64,000 bases of DNA, taken from positions 1,302,001 to 1,366,000 of the forward strand of contig JADQAV010000015.1 of assembly GCA_019775845.1 (NCBI GenBank), written 5' to 3'. A program made the position numbers and the translations under genes. The notes beneath the pieces were generated by a model that did no database searches, was not told where the DNA came from, and saw nothing but the letters and a program-made list of their open reading frames with translations. This document shows, piece after piece, positions 48,176-60,500 of the stretch. How positions within the stretch are numbered: the first letter of the stretch is position 1; every line of letters begins with the position of its first letter. The stretch comes from Myrmaecium sp. VS I D KN 1. Its lineage: Eukaryota > Ascomycota > Dothideomycetes > Valsariales > Valsariaceae.

Positions 48176-48212
48176 GAAGACTTCTCTCCCTCCCCCCCAC
48201 CCCAGCACATCC
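43629..48212. other. Gene-poor region with simple repeats
   Basis: 4.6 kb without a gene I can support. Open frames up to 420 codons exist (44832-46094 minus), but their translations are Arg/Pro/Gly-rich and overlap equally open frames on the other strand. A possible short exon at about 46310-46254 minus (MFIQPDYPGSLVVQFTPP, with a GTAAGT donor) hints at a spliced minus-strand gene that I could not complete. A (CAG)n tract lies at 48140-48174. Confidence 0.4.
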
Positions 48213-48368
48213 TCACGCCCTCCCCCCCATCCTCCTCCTCCTCCTCGCCGCAAGAATAAGCCCGGCATCGCGCCTTGCGAGCACGGCGACGGCGACGGCA
48301 GCCATGACGACGAATGTCAATGGCAGGAGGAGCAGCGAGAGGAAAACGGTTGTGAGGGTGTTTGGCAT
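48213..48368 (-). CDS. Possible small single-span membrane protein
   Basis: A 51-codon frame starts at 48368 (MPNTLTTVFLSLLLLPLTF) and carries one clear hydrophobic segment (about residues 8-30), followed by ARRDAGLILA and a run of Arg before the stop at 48213. Just upstream is a well-formed 5'-leader intron: donor GTAAGC at 48460, acceptor TGCAG at 48383, 14 nt before the ATG. The leader intron and clean hydrophobic helix argue for a real small gene; the simple-sequence 3' end argues against. Unrecognised. Confidence 0.3.
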   Translation of the reverse strand: MPNTLTTVFLSLLLLPLTFVVMAAVAVAVLARRDAGLILAARRRRRMGGRA

Positions 48369-48460
48369 TGTGTGGAAGACTTCTGCATTGAATGTGGTGG
48401 TTAGTTTGGGGCTGGTTGTGTGTGTGTGTGACGTGGGGAGTTTGGGGGAGGGGGGCTTAC

Positions 48461-49866
48461 GGTGCGTTTCCTTTTTCTTTCTTTTTGTGCTTTGAGCTTT
48501 GAGATTTTGATGGGTGGGTGGGTGGGAGCTGCTTTGTTCGTGCGTTGCTTTGTCTTCCTCTGTTCCTTTGTTCTGACTCGTTGCGTGGTGCAGGGTGTAG
48601 GTAGCTGTGTGGTGTTGCGTTGCGTTGCGTTACGGAGCGTTGCGCCCAGCCTCGCTAGTTCACGTCGGTCAGTCGTTCAGACGGTCAGTTTGTGTGCACA
48701 TATGCAAGTGCATAGCCAGCCAGCCACATACAGGCTCCGTTTATCTCAGCACATGCCCTGCGCAGCACATACCCCTGCTTCAACCCGTGGATCAATCGGT
48801 TGAAAGAGCAGAATAGATCCAGCGCACAAATTACCAGCGCAAGGAGGATGTCTTAAGACAGCGAGGGGAGGAAGAGGGGGAGCCCCCAGGTGTCCCGAAA
48901 GGCCGGGGCGGCGGGTAGGACGAGAAGATGACAGAAGAGAGAAAGCAGAAGCATAGAAGGGTTTTGCTGGGGGCTTATGGGCTGTTGAATGGATGATGGA
49001 CGGAGAGAAGGGATCTGCTGTGACTGCCAGGTTCGACAGGATGGCCCTGAGATAAATGGAGGTAGAAGGAAGAGACCATAGAAGAGAGATGTGGGGTATA
49101 CCATCCTAACCCATGCCACACACAGGACGCGAAAGAAAGCCGATGAGGAAGGCAGAAAGAAGAAAATCAATGTCGTCTGAAAATCGACGAGGAAAAAAAC
49201 ATCATGTACCCCTCCTTAGATAGTAATCAGTACAACTACAATGGCAAGAATATGAAAAGATAAAGAGGGCACTCAAGAATATGAGAAGATGAAAAGGGGC
49301 TGCCTCATCTACATCCAACAGATCTCTGAGGAGATATCGAAGATGGAAAAGACAGAGAAAGGAAGGGAGAAGAAAAGGAACCTTTGCATCTGAACAGGCC
49401 GAAAAAGGAGAGGAAATGAAAGGAGGAAAAATATGTAAAAGAGGCGATGTGGTATATACGTCCAAGATCCCGAGATAAAAGGTTGGGGAAAGAAAAGAGA
49501 TAGGAGAAAGTGGAGAGTGAAAATCAAGAAATGTACGCCGCGCCGCCACGATGCCACGATACAGAAGGGACTGGGTACCTTAGCTAGCCATCGTCCTTGG
49601 TTTTCAACCCAACCCAACCCGTCCAGTTCATCAGAGGAAAAGAACAAGAAAGGCGGCAAGACAAGGAAAAGAAAAAGAGGTCAGAGAAAAAAGACAGAGA
49701 ATGCGAAAAACAAAAACGCCCGGTGTTCTTTTCCGCCATGAACAAAAGACAAAAAGATCGTAAAGAAAAAGAAAAGCGAAGATAAGATCTCACACCGTCC
49801 CACACCCACGCCAAAGAAAGAGCGCAAAACAAAACAAAAGTCCACCTCAGTCCCTCCACACCTAGA
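48461..49866. other. Intergenic region, purine-rich on the + strand
   Basis: There is no supported gene. 48840-49800 is strongly purine-rich (AG) on the + strand, so the long open frames on the minus strand here are Phe/Ser/Leu-rich shadows of simple composition. Confidence 0.4.
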
Positions 49867-51859
49867 CTACGCATGCAAAACCCCCCTCACACACCGCACC
49901 CCACAGCCCCTCCTCAAAAACGGCAAAAACAACTCCTCCGGCTCACACGCCCACACGCCCGGTTCATAATGCCAGTACTCCAGCCACTCGGTGCGAGGGA
50001 GGACAAACTCCTTCAACCCCAGCTCAGACTTCGTCGTCGCCTTCGCCGGCGTCGCCGCCTTAGCCCAAGAAGGGGAGCCAGAGGCGTCCCCAGAGCACAC
50101 AGCGCACCACCGCCCCCCCTCCCTCCGCACGGCGCGTACCTGGTCGAGCAGCCGCAGAACGGGCGGGGGAAGGGCGCGGGAAAGATCGACGAGGGGCAGG
50201 CGGGTGAGCTGGGTGTAGGTGCTTGGTTGCGCGCAGGTGCGCAGGGCGAGCTCGAGGAGGGTGGGGATGGGGGCTGCGTCTTGGTGGGGGTGGGAGGGGT
50301 TGGGGGTGGAGGAGCTGTGAGGGGGGTTAGTGGGGTGTTTCTTTTTTTTTGGGTGAGGGGGGAGAGGGCATGGAGGGGGGCTTACGTGGAGGTGAAGGGA
50401 TCGCAGTTGATGTCCCCGGCACAGCGTGGCGCAGGGGCCGGGAGCAAGCTGGTCGAGCAGCGTATCACGTCCGTCCCCGCGGGGGCCTGCGAGGGCGGCA
50501 CGGGACTGGACGGGTCCCAGCTCCCGTCGAAGCGAAAACGAGAGATCGCCGAGGCGGCGACGAAGACGGGCAGCCGCTTCTGCTCCGTCCACGGATCGTA
50601 CTCGGCGGGTTCGGGTTCGGGCGAGGAGGCGGAGTACAGGGCGGCGCGGCTGGCGGGCCTGCGGCGCGCGGCGGCTTCGCTCGATTGCGCGAGCGCGCGG
50701 TGCAGGTACAGCAGTAGTCGGTAGAGTTCTTGGTAGTCGGACCCGTCGCCGCGTCGGACGACCTCTTCGAGCGCGGCGATGGTGCGCTCGTTGCTCGCGG
50801 GATCCTGGGGGAACTCCCAGCGGTTTGAGGTTTCGGGGTCGGCGCGCTCTTCGAGCCGGAAGCCTTGGAAGAAGGGGTTGGGGTGGGCGCGGAGTTTCTT
50901 GAGCTTCCCCCGCGGCCCCAGCAGCGAGAGTAGCTCGCCGGGTAGGTACCGCAGCTGGTTGCCGGCGACGTTGAGCTCTTGCAGGTTGCGTAGGTGGCCG
51001 ATCCCGGCGGGCAGCTCGCGTAGCCGGTTGTTCCGCAGGCTGAGCACGGTTAGATTGTCTAGGCTCCAGAGTCGGGTGGGCAGGGATTGCAGGAGGTTTT
51101 GTGAGAGGTAGATTTGTAGGTTTGGCGTGAAGGCGGAGTAGTGTTGCGGGTCGGGGGCTTTGCTGCTGATCTTGGGGGGTTTGATGAGGGATCCGAGCGG
51201 TTTGAGGGTGTCATCGGAAAGCCTACGGAGGCCCAATGCACTAGAAGCCAGATCAGCGACCAGGGAGCGTGAAGGGAGATCGGTGCTACTCACGTCAGAT
51301 CCACCCCCTCCTTATTATCCTCCACGCATTTCGAGATGATCTCCTCCGCCACGAGATCGTGCATCGTCTCATCATCCACATCCTGAGTAAGCTGGGAGGA
51401 AGCAAAGCTGGTATCCAGCGAAAAACTCAGGTCCCGGCTGGTGGTGGCAGGGGCATCGACGTGTTCGAACAGGTTGGCGGACTGGTTCAGGCTGGCCGAC
51501 AACTCCAGCAGCCCGTCGGACGACAGCTCCGTCCGGTCACTCCCCATGAACACACCGCTGTCGAAGTTGCGGGCCAATTCCTGCTTTTGCCGGCGGGTGC
51601 GGGCCTGGCTGTGACTGTGCCCGTGATCCCACCAGGTGCCCTGGTGCTTCCGCTTGCGACGAGGACGCTCGTAGTTCTCCAGTCCTTCGTCCGGAGGATC
51701 GCTGGAGAAGAGCGGCGGGTCACTGGAGGTGTGGGAGTCATCCACGGTGGCCGAGCGAGTGCGTTTCTTGCGGAGGGTGAGGTGGTGATGGTGCGGTTGG
51801 GGGAGCAGCGGCGGGCTGCTGGGCAGCAGCGGCGGCGAGCTGCAGTCGGTCTCCTGCAT
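49867..51859 (-). CDS. Leucine-rich-repeat protein, function unknown
   Basis: Three exons fit: 51859-51294, 51240-50386 and 50314-49867, giving 622 residues with both joins in phase 2. The N-terminal third is Ser/His/Arg-rich with KKRTRS and RPRRKRKHQG basic motifs (nuclear-signal-like). The LRR block follows in exon 2: LQIYLSQNLLQSLPTRLWSL, NLTVLSLRNNRLRELPAGI and NLQELNVAGNQLRYLPGEL, about four repeats. The C-terminal part, conserved in look, has WLEYWHYEPGVWACEPEELF and a few Cys near the end. Similar LRR proteins occur in other filamentous fungi without assigned function (recollection). The start at 51859 (MQETDCSS) is favoured; the frame is open to an ATG at 52204. Confidence 0.85.
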
Positions 51860-52429
51860 GTCGTGGTGGAGAGACGTCAATCCAGGGGGGTTATGGTGGT
51901 TGTGGAGGTGAATGCAGTGGTGGAGGTGGTGAAATTGGATCGGAAGGTTGGTGAGTGAGGGAGCTGCGGGAGATCGGAGGAGAGGCGGGACGGGACACGC
52001 GACGGACGACGCGTTGAGGAGGAGCCGCGGCTTTCTTTCTTGCGTCGGCCAAGATGGAACGCTGGGGGGCTGGGGCGGTGACAGGCGAACCGGCAGAAAA
52101 TCTTGCCGCGACGCGCCCGGTGGACTTTTCATCATATCATATCGTATCACGCCGCATCTCCGATCTCCGATCATCGGTCGTCTTCGTTCATCTTGTGTAT
52201 CCACTTGCTCCGAGATCTCTCAGAGCAGGTGCTCAACTCCTCTCCATCAGTTTAGAATAGCAGGCTGAATGGCAATTCTCTTGCTCGCAGCTATACGAGA
52301 ATGAAAGCAAGCACGGCACAGCGAATAGAGGCCAAAAGGAAGGAAAATCCCAGAAGCCGGGTATCCGGATGAAACCTGATCCTTGCAGGCACAAGCAGCA
52401 AGGTTGATAGATAATAGATGATGGATGAG
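51860..52429. promoter_or_regulatory. Promoter side of the LRR gene
   Basis: 570 bp upstream of the LRR start codon, ending at the target duplication of the neighbouring element. The frame upstream of 51859 stays open to 52204, so part of this could be coding. Confidence 0.4.
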
Positions 52430-52434
52430 GCACG

Positions 52435-53871
52435 CACGTGGGTAGTAAAAAAACGCAACCACTAAAAAAATCACTATATTACTAGAAGAGCATTTAATTA
52501 TTAACACTATAGAAAAGTATTAATATATATATTAAGATAGGTAATAATTTACTATCCTATTATCTTCCTATTATTATTCTAATACTTAAAGAGCCTATTA
52601 GGTATACTTTTAATCTATTAATTAATAGTCTATTACGGTAGTTCTCTCTAAGCTTATTTAACTAATTTAATAATCTTTTTATCGCTCTAATAAGGCTCTC
52701 TATATATATACTCTTTTAGCTTCTACTAATAGTTCTTAATTATTATAAGATTAGGCGATTTAGGGTAGTTAATATAGTATTTAGAGCTATATTAATACTT
52801 AAATTACGTAGTTCTTTTATATATATATAAAATATTATTATCTTCCTTAAAGATATAGTAAGAGCTTATAATTTAATCGTCTTTAGTATTTAGTATTAAT
52901 TTAAGCTACTTCTAATTATATAAAAACTCCTCTATTATAAATAGTAGTAATTAATTAATATAGACGTTAATAGTTATCTTACTATTAATATTAAAAAGAA
53001 TTATATAAAAGAGGAGCTTACTTTTATAATTCTAACCTATTATTACTTAAATATAAAGCCGTCGCTCCTCTCTATCCTTACTTACCTAAGTAGGATATTA
53101 GTATTATATATATTAATTATAATATTATTAACTAGGCTTTCTAATAATCTAAAGCTTCCTCTAAGAGCTTCTACTAAAATAAACTTTATTTAAAAACTAT
53201 ATATTCTTTTAATTATACTATTACCGGCGCTTATAATATATATACTATATAAATTTAACCCTCTTCCTACGTAAATTAATAGGGAGGAAGGGTTTTAAAT
53301 ATATAATAAACTTATAATAGTTTAGCTTCTATATATAGCGGCGAATTATCTATTTTAATACTCCCTAAATATTAGTAGTAATAGTAAGTTACTACTATAT
53401 AATAAAGCGGCCCTCTATATATTATTAATTTAGATACTCTTTTATATATACTAGTTAATTATAAGTAAGTATTCGAGAGCGTCCGTAAGGATTAGAGTTA
53501 TTATTAAGATAGTTATAGCGGCGGCGAACGCTTCTAATATTATTAATATTATTTTTATTAGCGTATCTAAGTATATACTACTTATTAGTAGTTAGGCCTA
53601 CGTTAAAGAAGCTATAAATATCTTATCTAGATATATAGCTACTAAGGAGCCTCTTATACTTAAGGAATATAATTATACCGTATATAGCGGCTTTACGTAG
53701 TATTATAATATATTTAAAGCCTTTATAAGGCTTAAGAATAGCTTAAGAAATCTTAATAAGCTCTAAATTACGTAATATAGACGGTATTATTATATAGTAT
53801 TTTAGTATTAAGCTTTCAGGGGGGGGCTCGGTGTTTTAGTGATTATTTTAGTAGTCGTTGCTACCTACGTG
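52435..53871. mobile_element. AT-rich DNA-transposon-like element with TIRs and 5-bp TSD, RIP-like decay
   Basis: The left end begins CACGTGGGTAGTAAAAA and the right end, read inwards on the other strand, begins CACGTAGGTAGCAACG. Both continue to an ACTAAAAwAATCACTA block, giving imperfect inverted repeats of about 35-45 bp. The same 5 bp, GCACG, flanks both sides (52430-52434 and 53872-53876). The 1437-bp interior is extremely AT-rich with a great excess of TA, as expected from repeat-induced point mutation, and no coding frame survives. The 5-bp duplication does not fit Tc1/mariner (TA), hAT (8 bp) or Mutator (9 bp). The superfamily is open; a non-autonomous element is possible. Confidence 0.7.
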
Positions 53872-54724
53872 GCACGGTGTCGAGGATCTTATCAGCCGGC
53901 TGTCCGGGTTCACTGCGGCTGTTGATCTGACCACGTTGGTGTATCGATCGGTACTCCATAGGGGACTCTTCCTACTCGATGTTGCTTTTGCTCGTCTTGG
54001 CTCGAAGATCTAGAACAGGCTTGAATCGGGCCGTTCAATCGTTGTGACCCGCTCTTTCTTTCTCGCTCTTTTGAGATACTGGAAAACCTCATATACTCCT
54101 CCATTCACATATCCAGCAAAATAGGAGGAGAACAACAGAAAAGAAAGGGCTTAAAGAGAAGGTTTAGAATTCGCGGGCTCAAAAAGCTACGAGTACATAT
54201 CTGCAGTACTACATATGCCATCGCAACGACTGAGCATCAGCCTCAATCAGCAGCCTCGCTTGCCCATTATTCTTGTCTTCGATCGATCTCCTCGAACACC
54301 AGTCGGTAACAGAGAAAGTTCGGATGGATATACCGTACACTTCTTCAACATCTAATAAAATATTAAATAAGGCAACAACACAAATCATGAGGATTATCAG
54401 AATCACTGAGTCAGAAGAACGGACGAACGGCGGGGGTGCTCACCCCTTCCTCAGGCAACAAGGCGTCGACTTCCCCAGGAAAAAGCACCGACCGCCCCCC
54501 CTCCGCACCTCAACGCCCCTTGGCCCCCGCGCCTCTTGTTCCTCTCGCTCCTCCTCCTCCTCCTCCTTCCCATCCTCCTTCTCTCCCCACATCTCACTCA
54601 CATCTTTACTTCTTCACTTCCTTCCATCCGCTGCCATCCCTCTCTCCACTGATCACATAAGACGCTATCATACCTGCAAAACCAAGCGCAATCACAGGAG
54701 AGCTTTCGCGGTGCGGCCGCCACC
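53872..54724. other. Intergenic region, promoter of the next gene
   Basis: No gene is seen. The right half is C/T-rich (54510-54620) as in many fungal promoters. Confidence 0.4.
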
Positions 54725-56882
54725 ATGAGCCAGCTCGCCTTCATCGTCCAGACGGACGCCAAGGAGCTCAATTATGAAACACAGAGCTACGTCCGCTCGC
54801 ATGTCATGGTCGACTACATGCGCCGGAAGCATCTGCAGCAGCAACAGCAGCAGGAAAGGCAGCGGCGGAAGCAGAGCGGTGCCACCGATGACCCTGCCGC
54901 CGGGGAAGGGGGTGCGTTTCTCTCCCCCAATCCATCCCATCTCCCCTCTATTCACACCATCCTACAGACGACAATGCTGCCTCAGTCGACACCTGGAAAC
55001 CATCCAACGGCGGCTCATTCGCCGTCCTCAAGATCTGCCAGAAGAAGCGCAAGACCACCGCTCGTCGCCGACAGGCCGCATCATCCCCCAGCCCCAGCGA
55101 CGGCACCACCCTCCATCCGACTTCCCCCAACGGCAGGAAACGACCTTCTCCTTTCCGCTCACCCGCCAAACCTCTTCGTCCCAAGCCAGCCGTCCCCGCA
55201 GCATGTCAGCAGGACGAAGAGAGTGGCGTCGTCGACCTCCCTCCTGTTAAAGGCAGCGTGGCCGACATGACCCGCTTCACCGGCAACCTCAAGATCGATG
55301 CCCTCAGTCGGAGCACGTTTACGAAGATCATGGAGGGTTTAAGCTTCTGTACGTTTCCGTCCTTTCCATCCTTTGCCCCCTGAACGGTCTCGTCCATTTC
55401 CCGTGCGATAAGACGTCATCACGTGACAACCTTGCCCGAAGCGGACGGTGATCGTCGTCGCCGGCGGACCCATCTCGGCGTGCTCTGCCAATGAGAGCGA
55501 CACGAACTAATCCCACCCATACCAGACATTCACTCCCACGCCATCACCTCCTCCAGCCTGACGCTCGGCGCGCCCGCCATCATCAGCTCGTACTTCTACC
55601 GCCACGTCCTCTCCTCCGAGGCGGCCTTCTTCGCCGCCGCGCCCAAAATGCTCTTCTTCAACGCCATCGAGCGCGGTTTCACCGGTGACCTCTGGATTCC
55701 CCGCAAGGACCTGTACTACCTCAAGTCCAAAGCCCTCCGGCTGATCAACGAGGAGATCAAGCTGAGCAAGGGTCGACTGATGGACAGCACCTTTTGCGCG
55801 ACCATCTGCCTAGAAATGTTCGAGGTACGCGACCTCCCCCCTCCAACCAGAAAACCCCCCAAGCAAGCTAACCTCCCCCTCCCCCCACACAGTCCGCCTC
55901 CGGCTCCTCCTCCGCGCGCATCCACCTCCAAGGCCTCCACCGGATGGTAACCTCCTCCGACCCCAACGCCATGAGCGAACACGCCCACTACACCCACGCC
56001 CTCATCATCGAAGACCTCCTCAACGCCATCGCCCGCGACCGTCCCCCCTGCCTCCTCGCCCTCCCCCGACCCCGTCCCCGCGCCCCCCGCCCCACCCGCC
56101 CCTCCCACACCGACCCCGACCCCCCGCCCTTCTGGCGCGCCAGCCCCCTCCGCTGGGTCGACGACGACAACCTGCCCCCCGACATTCCCCCCCGCCTTAC
56201 CCGCCTCATCGCCGACGTCTTCCGCCTCTTCGAGCTCCGCGTCTCCGGCGCCGCGCATCCTCCCCAGGCGCAAGCGCACGCCGAAATCGCCACCATCCTC
56301 GACCGTCTCCGCACCTACCCCCTAGCGCATCCCTCGGCGCACGCCTCGCCCGATGCAGCAGTATCCGACCCCATCGCAACCACCATCCACCTCGCCGCCA
56401 CGCTGCACGTCCGCGCCCTCGCCCACGGCGTGCGCTGGGAGCACGCCTCTAACGCGCCCGTCTTCGCCGCGCTCTGCGCCGCCGTCCGCCGCACGAGCTT
56501 CTCGGCCTGGATGGGCCGGCGTCTGGGCATGGTGTACGTGTGGGTTTTGCTGACGGGGTTGGCGGCGGCTGCTGCTGGGGGGTCTGGGGAGTCTGGGGGG
56601 GAAGGGGGGGAAGTGGGGGAAGCGGCGGCGGCGGAGGTCGCTAGATCTCCGTATCTCACGGCCGAGCAGGGGGTGATGCGGGATGTGGGAGGAGAGGATT
56701 CGTTGCCGGCGGCGATAAGGGGTTTGTGGTACCGGAAGGTGTGTCAGTTTTGGCTGGCTGTTGGTTTGCGCTGGTGGGATGCGGCGGGGGTTGGGGAGAC
56801 GTTGGGGAATTTTTGTTGGGTGCAGGGGTTGCTTAGGGGGGAGGGGGTGGTAGAGGGGTTGGGTGGTGGATTGGGGCTGTGA
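54725..56882 (+). CDS. Fungal transcription-factor-like protein without zinc cluster
   Basis: Four exons fit: 54725-54911, 54968-55348, 55526-55824 and 55893-56882, giving 618 residues. The start MSQLAFIVQTDAKELNYETQ, followed by SYVRSHVMVDYMRRK, is typical of a large Pezizomycotina family (PF11951-like, fungal transcription factor main domain; some members are labelled tachykinin family, from memory). A basic stretch (ICQKKRKTTARRRQ) and Pro/Ser linker precede the helical main domain: SSSLTLGAPAIISSYFYRHVLS, LFFNAIERGFTGDLWIPRKDLYYLK and HLQGLHRMV. No Zn2Cys6 cluster is present at the N-terminus, so DNA binding is not shown. The C-terminal half is Ala/Pro/Gly-rich. Intron 2 is long (177 nt). 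Confidence 0.85.
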
Positions 56883-57495
56883 TGGGTGTTTTTTTTTTTT
56901 TTTTTTCTTCTTGCTTTGGTGTTTGGGATGGCGTGGGTTGGCTGGCTGGGTTGCGTGGATACCCCCTTCTTTCTTTTGCTTCGTATTTGATTCCGCGTAA
57001 TCGTGAGGAGTACTCTTTCTTGTGGGTTGATTCGTGGTGATAGTGCTGGTTGATGCTCTTCTGTTTTTCTGTTCGTTCACAAGGTAGAAAGTACATGTGG
57101 CTTGTATAGATGGGATAAATGTCTTTTTAGAGCCTTTTCCTTTTTGTACTCGGAGTGTTTGGATGGTGGTAGGATTCGTGGGTCGTTTCCTATCTGTAAT
57201 TCTCCTATTTCTTTTCATTTTTTCATTATATTCAAGAATAAGGATATACATAGATATTAATCCTTATAGTACCTACTCGCACCGCCCCATCTTACAGTGC
57301 ACTAATAAGTATCTTCCTCTTCAACCCTCTCCCCTTTACGCTCCCTGTACCCCTTCACCCTTCCACCCTTACACCCAGCGCCGATCAAGAAGCGAGAAAA
57401 ATCGCATAAAATCGACGCCAGTGGGAAAAAAACGAACTCGAGCAAGAGTAGCCGGCTCCGCCCCAAGGTGGCGGCCAAAAGTAAGGGAAAAATGC
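56883..57495. other. Intergenic region
   Basis: A T-run at about 56889-56906 follows the stop of the preceding gene. No further gene is seen before the tRNA terminator. Confidence 0.4.
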
Positions 57496-57500
57496 AAAAA
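57496..57500 (-). terminator. RNA polymerase III terminator (T5)
   Basis: Five T on the minus strand, four bases past the tRNA discriminator base, fit a pol III stop. Confidence 0.6.
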
Positions 57501-57504
57501 GAAT

Positions 57505-57564
57505 CGACATCGGCCTGATTCGAACAGACGCTCCCGNNCGCGATAACCACTCCGCCACGATGCC
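57505..57564 (-). tRNA. tRNA with its anticodon arm lost in an N gap
   Basis: On the minus strand, GGCATCG (57564-57558) pairs with CGATGTC (57512-57506) as a 7-bp acceptor stem with one G-T pair, followed by a G discriminator base at 57505. The D arm is GCG-GAGTGGTTAT-CGC. The T arm is a 5-bp stem around TTCGAAT. Between D and T arms only about 10 nt remain, including NN at 57537-57538, where about 22 nt are needed. The anticodon stem-loop (and any intron) is therefore missing from the assembly and the isotype cannot be read. Confidence 0.75.
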
Positions 57565-60500
57565 TGGTGGAACCCGCTTTCCTGGTTGGTAAGGTTGATG
57601 GAAGATTTGGCAATGCTGGGGTTCATAAGGGGCGGAAAGGGGGGCTTGGCACCCTGAGTGGGACGCTGTGTGGGGTACGGGGTGCTAAGGGGGTTTTTGG
57701 TTGGCCGCATCGTTTACTTGATGCGTTCTTCCTCTTAAGTTGTCTTTCTTTGATTTGTTTATTTCTGCTGTATTCTGTTGAGATTATTCAAGAGTGCGCT
57801 GATAGCGGTGGAGGCGAAAGATGGTAGGAGCTGCCGGGGTTAATGGTTTGGACAGAAATGGACAGATCAGGTTCGGAGCCGCGCAGTCTTTACTTTTGTA
57901 CGATCTTTCTTTTCTATATACCTCTTTCATTCTCTTTTCTATATGAACCCGATCGCTTGCTAAGCCGTAGCCTATTGAAGCTCTCCTCATGTTTTCTCTT
58001 TCGTGTCAATTATCTTTTGCTATGCTGCTACGCCGCACTTCTCGGACGCGTACTCCAGAAAGACCATGACGGGAGTATATGGCGCTCCGCGATTTGACAG
58101 GCTTCAGCGGAATATATTCGAAGGTGTGATAGATGTGCTTCGGCATTGGAGGACCCCTTTGGCGATTGGACGGGTATCTTCAGCCCTTTCTTCCTTTCTT
58201 TCGCCCTTCCGGTGTCGAGCGCCATTACTTCACCCTATTAACCACGCGCAAACCGTAGGCAAGGCATTACAACAATCCCCATATGCCGGGACAAAAACTG
58301 AAGCCATTCCATCCGATAAATCCTGTGTATCCGATCTGAGTAGCCCATGAGTTGTTCGCCGCAAGTTGCAAAGGAATCCTCTTTCCCCTGCCCAGCACTT
58401 GGTGTTTGTTGCGCTGCCCCTCACCAGCCGAGGTTGTCGCAATGACCACCTAGCTGAAAACGGCAATGCAAAACTTGCTCTGTGATTGGCTCCTTGCGAC
58501 TAGGCCCCTCGGCGCCGAAGGACAAAGCGTGCGAAGTCGTGATGTTGTATGAACCTAGCCGGTGAAGGTATATGTATTACAAAGACATCAAATTTTTGTG
58601 GTAGCAGTATTAGTAGACATGAATACGGTTTTCTTAGAGAGCGATCGTTTCGGTGGTCTGATGCTGTTCCTTGGATCGTGGTAAGAGCAGGACGAGCAGC
58701 ATGTGGAAGTGAAATTATCATAGCCAGGCCACGGCTGTTCTGCACATGCTGCGATGTATGTTCTGTTAGGGGTAGCAGTGTAAACTGTTCCATGCCATCC
58801 TTATCTGCGATAGCCGGTGACCAAGTATAAAAAAGGAAGTATTTCGAAGCGATCGCACTAACTGTATAGCAGGAATATATCATGCCCTCATCCACCCGTC
58901 AGTGCAGATGATATGTGAGGAGCAGTAACAGCTCTTCCTTACGGGTTACGAACATGGTGCCCGTAAGGATAATCAGCAGCTGTTCCGGGAAGAGATGACC
59001 GTAACGGCCGACAGGACTCCCTCGATGACTAGCGGAGAGCTGATACCGTAGTATCTGTCCATGTTATTTTGTCCCATCGGTCTGATATGTCGGCTGTTGA
59101 GTCCTTATGCTCTTGCTCATTGTCATGCTTCTGTGCATCTCGGATCGGATCCGGAGCCAGGATGAAGACGGCGCGTTCCTCTGAAGCCGGGCTTCAGCGC
59201 CCAATTATGAACCGGGGAATATGGAGTTGGCGCATACGTCCTTGCCGTGTTGATCAAGGATCCGTTGTAATATGCCGTGGGGACGTGGTTCTTCGGGCGG
59301 TCGATTTGAGGGATGTTAAGTAGCACAGTGTGAAAATTGCCAGCCCGCAGGTTCTGGACGGGCTCCCTTATGGCGGTTGTGACGACGCGTATACGAGTTA
59401 GGTTAGTGATCCGTCTATTCGTTGGTATGGACAGATGCCTACCATAAGCAAGATGGAGGTAGGCTGCTTCCCTGAGTTTCTGTTCCAGGCTACTGATTTG
59501 CAGGCGCTGTTAAGGGCGGTGTGGTATCTGCAAACTACGGTTGCTTTATTATGGTGAAGTAAGGAGGTATGCCTGGGGTCAGTACGTGTTGTCGCATTGT
59601 TGTTCCCAAGAACCATTGGCGACGAGACGGTTACGAGGCAAAGCTGAGGAGCACCTCGATCGCTCGATCGGTTTACGTTCCGTAACTGCAGCCTATCTAT
59701 AAAAGAGACGCGCAGAGTTTGGTAGGAGGTATGACTTTCCTGTGTTATTCTGTGGATGTTGCTCGTTCGCCTCCACGATTGGCTCGTTTCCAACGTGTCT
59801 AGCTGCTTCGGTTGCTTCGAGGATAGTGGCTGGCTCGCTGGTGCTGCAGAGTCGATACCGGCAATGAAGTGACCGTAAAGACGGTTCCGTTCGTGCAGAA
59901 GGCATGTATGAAAGACATTATTTGGAGGAGATTTGAGCTGGTGGAATCGGCTATGGGTGTAGTTGGATATGACGCAAGGCATGTCAACACCAGCAAAATT
60001 AGGTAGAGATGTTTCGGTCGTATGCCGGCGCAATGCAACAGTGTCACTACTTATCGGTGCTGGAGGTCTGAATTGAACGATGAGAGAGAGCTCTTTAGTA
60101 CAATATACGATGTAGGAGAAATCAGACCTATTGCACAGTATTCTACTGCCAGCCTGTGACCATCTACAGCAAGTACAGCATAACAATTGACTCCTCAACG
60201 TCCAATAGGCCAACTACCAGTAAGTGACATACAGTGTCTTACCAACTACAACACGAAGCAGGGCTTCAACATCACAAGCAACATCAAGTTCTACAAGAGT
60301 TATCAAGAGACCATCACAAGCAAGGAAAAGACTTCTTCCTCAAACTCTCATTCAGCAATGAGAAGATCAATGAAAAAGGGTTTGTTTGGTTTTCAAAAAT
60401 TCCCAGCCGATCCGAAGACCAACTGNNNNNNNNNNNNNNNNNNNNNNNNNNNNNNNNNNNNNNNNNNNNNNNNNNNNNNNNNNNNNNNNNNNNNNNNNNN

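Noticed and set aside
59398-60213. Open frame of 271 codons on the minus strand
   Set aside because: No domain, no signal, no codon bias like real genes nearby, and no recognisable family. Kept only as part of a gene-poor region.
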